Part shown: positions 62,640 to 64,000 of the stretch, piece by piece
Position numbering within the stretch: the first letter of the stretch is position 1
Layout of the letters: every line of letters begins with the position of its first letter
DNA from: Manis javanica
Lineage: Eukaryota; Chordata; Mammalia; Pholidota; Manidae
NCBI RefSeq assembly: GCF_040802235.1
Contig: NC_133169.1
Span: forward strand, 45,887,034 to 45,951,033
DNA length: 64,000 nucleotides
Direction: 5' to 3'
Program-made: the position numbers and the translations under genes
The notes under the pieces: model-generated
What the model saw: the letters and a program-made list of their open reading frames with translations, nothing else
What the model was told of the DNA's origin: nothing
The model's database searches: none

Positions 62640-63140
62640 CATTTTTTTTCCTTCTCAGACGGTGGTTGGCCCTCCGGGGGAGTGTCTCTGGGTGCCTGAG
62701 AGTCCCCCCGTGAGGAGGGGCCCAGAGCTCAGGTGACGGTCAGGACTGCAGCAGGAAAGGATGAGACAGCGGGGAAAGGGTGACAGAGGAGCAGAGGTCC
62801 GAAGGGGGGCCTCTCAAGGAGAGCAGGGGAACTGGGTGAGAGCTCCGAGGCGGCAGGGAGGGAAGGGGGCAAAGCCCTCGGCGGGAGGCGGGCTTCCAGG
62901 GGTCACACTGGGGGGCATAAGTTTCACAAGGAAGCCAGTGAAACAGCAAATTGCCTTCAGCAAAATCATGCCAGTGAGGAGATGGTCAGAGCTGTCAGAT
63001 CACAGAGTCAGCGGGCATTCAGACAGGGGCTCAAGTCAGCGGGGACATTCCCACGGACAAAGCAGGCTCAGGCTGAGATGGAAGGAAAGAGGGCTTTAAA
63101 CCGACGGCTTCTGCGGGACTGTCATCATCCGCTTCCGATT
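62640..63140. repeat. GC-rich repeat patch, possibly LTR-like
   Basis: 500 bp of high GC with CpGs, partly similar to 55680-55890. The overlapping open frames at 62761-63099 and 62982-63275 look like by-products of GC content. Family not recognised; an LTR or a small CpG-island-like element are both possible. Confidence 0.4.
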
Positions 63141-63339
63141 AGGCCAACCTCTGACCACAGAGCTCTTTACAAATACAGTTCAGAAGTGGCGTCATCTAAT
63201 ATCATCTTGGACACAAAGACATTCCTGGGAATATTGAAGTCTTTTAAATTATTTTATCTTTTAAACCAGAAATAAACTTAGAAAGGTACTCAAGACTAAA
63301 ATAATAAGCCTTTTATTATATAACCATAGACTCTAGAGG

Positions 63340-63572
63340 CATCCCCAAAGGCAGGGTACAATATTACAATTTTAACATAAATTAGTCATGGGAGTGGAAG
63401 TCCAGAAATAGGATGATAGCCAATAATACTCTAATTCTTTAAGTGTTGCCAGGGGATAACTATGCTTGATGTGGTAAACATTTAGTAATGTATATATTTG
63501 TCAAATCAGTATGTTGTGCACCTGAAACCAATCTTATAAAGTATATCAACAATATTTTGAATAAAACAATGA
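63340..63572 (+). mobile_element. L1 3' end
   Basis: 'ttagtcatgggagtggaagt' near 63382, 'cagtatgttgtgcacctgaa' near 63507, ending in 'tttgaataaaacaatgaa'. Confidence 0.7.
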
Positions 63573-63599
63573 AGCCCTCTCAAAGTCCAGAACGCCTCC

Positions 63600-63920
63600 C
63601 AAAGCGAGCTGCAAGGCTGAGACAACTCACAGCCTCCCCTGAGATCCGGCAAAGGCCGGCAGGATGTCAGCTGCAGATGGGGCACGACTCACATCTCTCT
63701 CCAGCCTTGTGACGGGCCCCCAGTCTGACAGCCGGCCTCCTGCACACACAGAAGCAACGCCCTGGATCCTGGTAGGAGGAAAGCAAGGCAAGTTCTTAGG
63801 AGCAACAGGAAAGTAATGACTGTCCCAGGGACAGAGAAGATCTATGACCAGTTCCAGTGTGAGCAGAGTCACAGTGCAGAGAAAGCTTTTACAAGTAATT
63901 TTGTCCTGCTCATCTGAATG
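63600..63920. repeat. GC-rich diverged repeat, copy 2
   Basis: Resembles 51170-51440 in the same orientation and likewise follows an L1 tail. Truncated or diverging near 63900; the window ends at 64000 with unassigned sequence. Confidence 0.5.
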
Positions 63921-64000
63921 GGGAAAAGAAGAAAAATGGGACAAATTTATTTTTCTTTCTCTCTCACCCAGTCAGCACAGAGACCCAGGAGATCTGAGTC

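Noticed and set aside
62761-63275. Arg/Gly-rich open frames
   Set aside because: Overlap each other in GC-rich repeat-like DNA, have no domain, and no splice or start context was found.
1-64000. CRISPR arrays, operons, tRNA or rRNA genes
   Set aside because: None seen; the regular repeats are microsatellites or L1 pieces, and no tRNA box A/B pair stood out.

Overview
This is mammalian nuclear DNA from an olfactory-receptor (OR) cluster: AT-rich, full of LINE-1 (L1) fragments of many ages, with intronless seven-transmembrane OR coding exons and no prokaryote-style operons. The youngest L1 tails and the lack of any recognisable recently amplified SINE (no Alu, B1/B2, CanSINE, ERE or Bov-tA pattern; only a degraded MIR) point to a non-primate, non-rodent placental. 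A pangolin-like lineage is my best guess, but that is inference only.

Layout. (1) 1-1350: minus-strand L1 remnants and a short L1 tail with a perfect 18-bp target-site duplication. (2) 1352-9640, copy A of an OR-bearing duplicon: minus-strand OR at 3374-4300, intact, plus a 447-bp solo LTR. (3) 9650-14830: L1 graveyard. (4) 14840-23370, copy B, inverted relative to A: plus-strand OR pseudogene. (5) 23380-27880: spacer of old L1 pieces, a CG/CA tract and unassigned DNA. (6) 27890-39690, copy C, inverted relative to B and direct relative to A: minus-strand OR with a long open frame but no ATG and an altered DRY motif, plus a 606-bp solo LTR, a 2.96-kb L1 and a third LTR-like insert. (7) 39850-51110: L1 elements, including a nested pair, a MIR and a HAL1-like element. 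(8) 51140-64000: an intact OR14-like gene on the minus strand at 53645-54589, flanked by unassigned DNA, old L1s and several GC-rich diverged repeat patches.

Main story. One ancestral OR unit was copied into three, two of them as large inverted arms. Insertions private to one copy, with empty sites in the sisters, date events after duplication. Protein comparison shows copy C is a mosaic: B-like in its 5' half and flanks, A-like in its 3' half and the first bases after the stop, as expected for gene conversion. B and C share an ATA at the codon that is ATG in A. A and the OR14-like gene are the only OR genes here that look fully functional. OR products act as odorant-binding G-protein-coupled receptors in the ciliary membrane of olfactory neurons. 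No wholly new system is evident; the duplicon architecture and its conversion tract are the most interesting things here.
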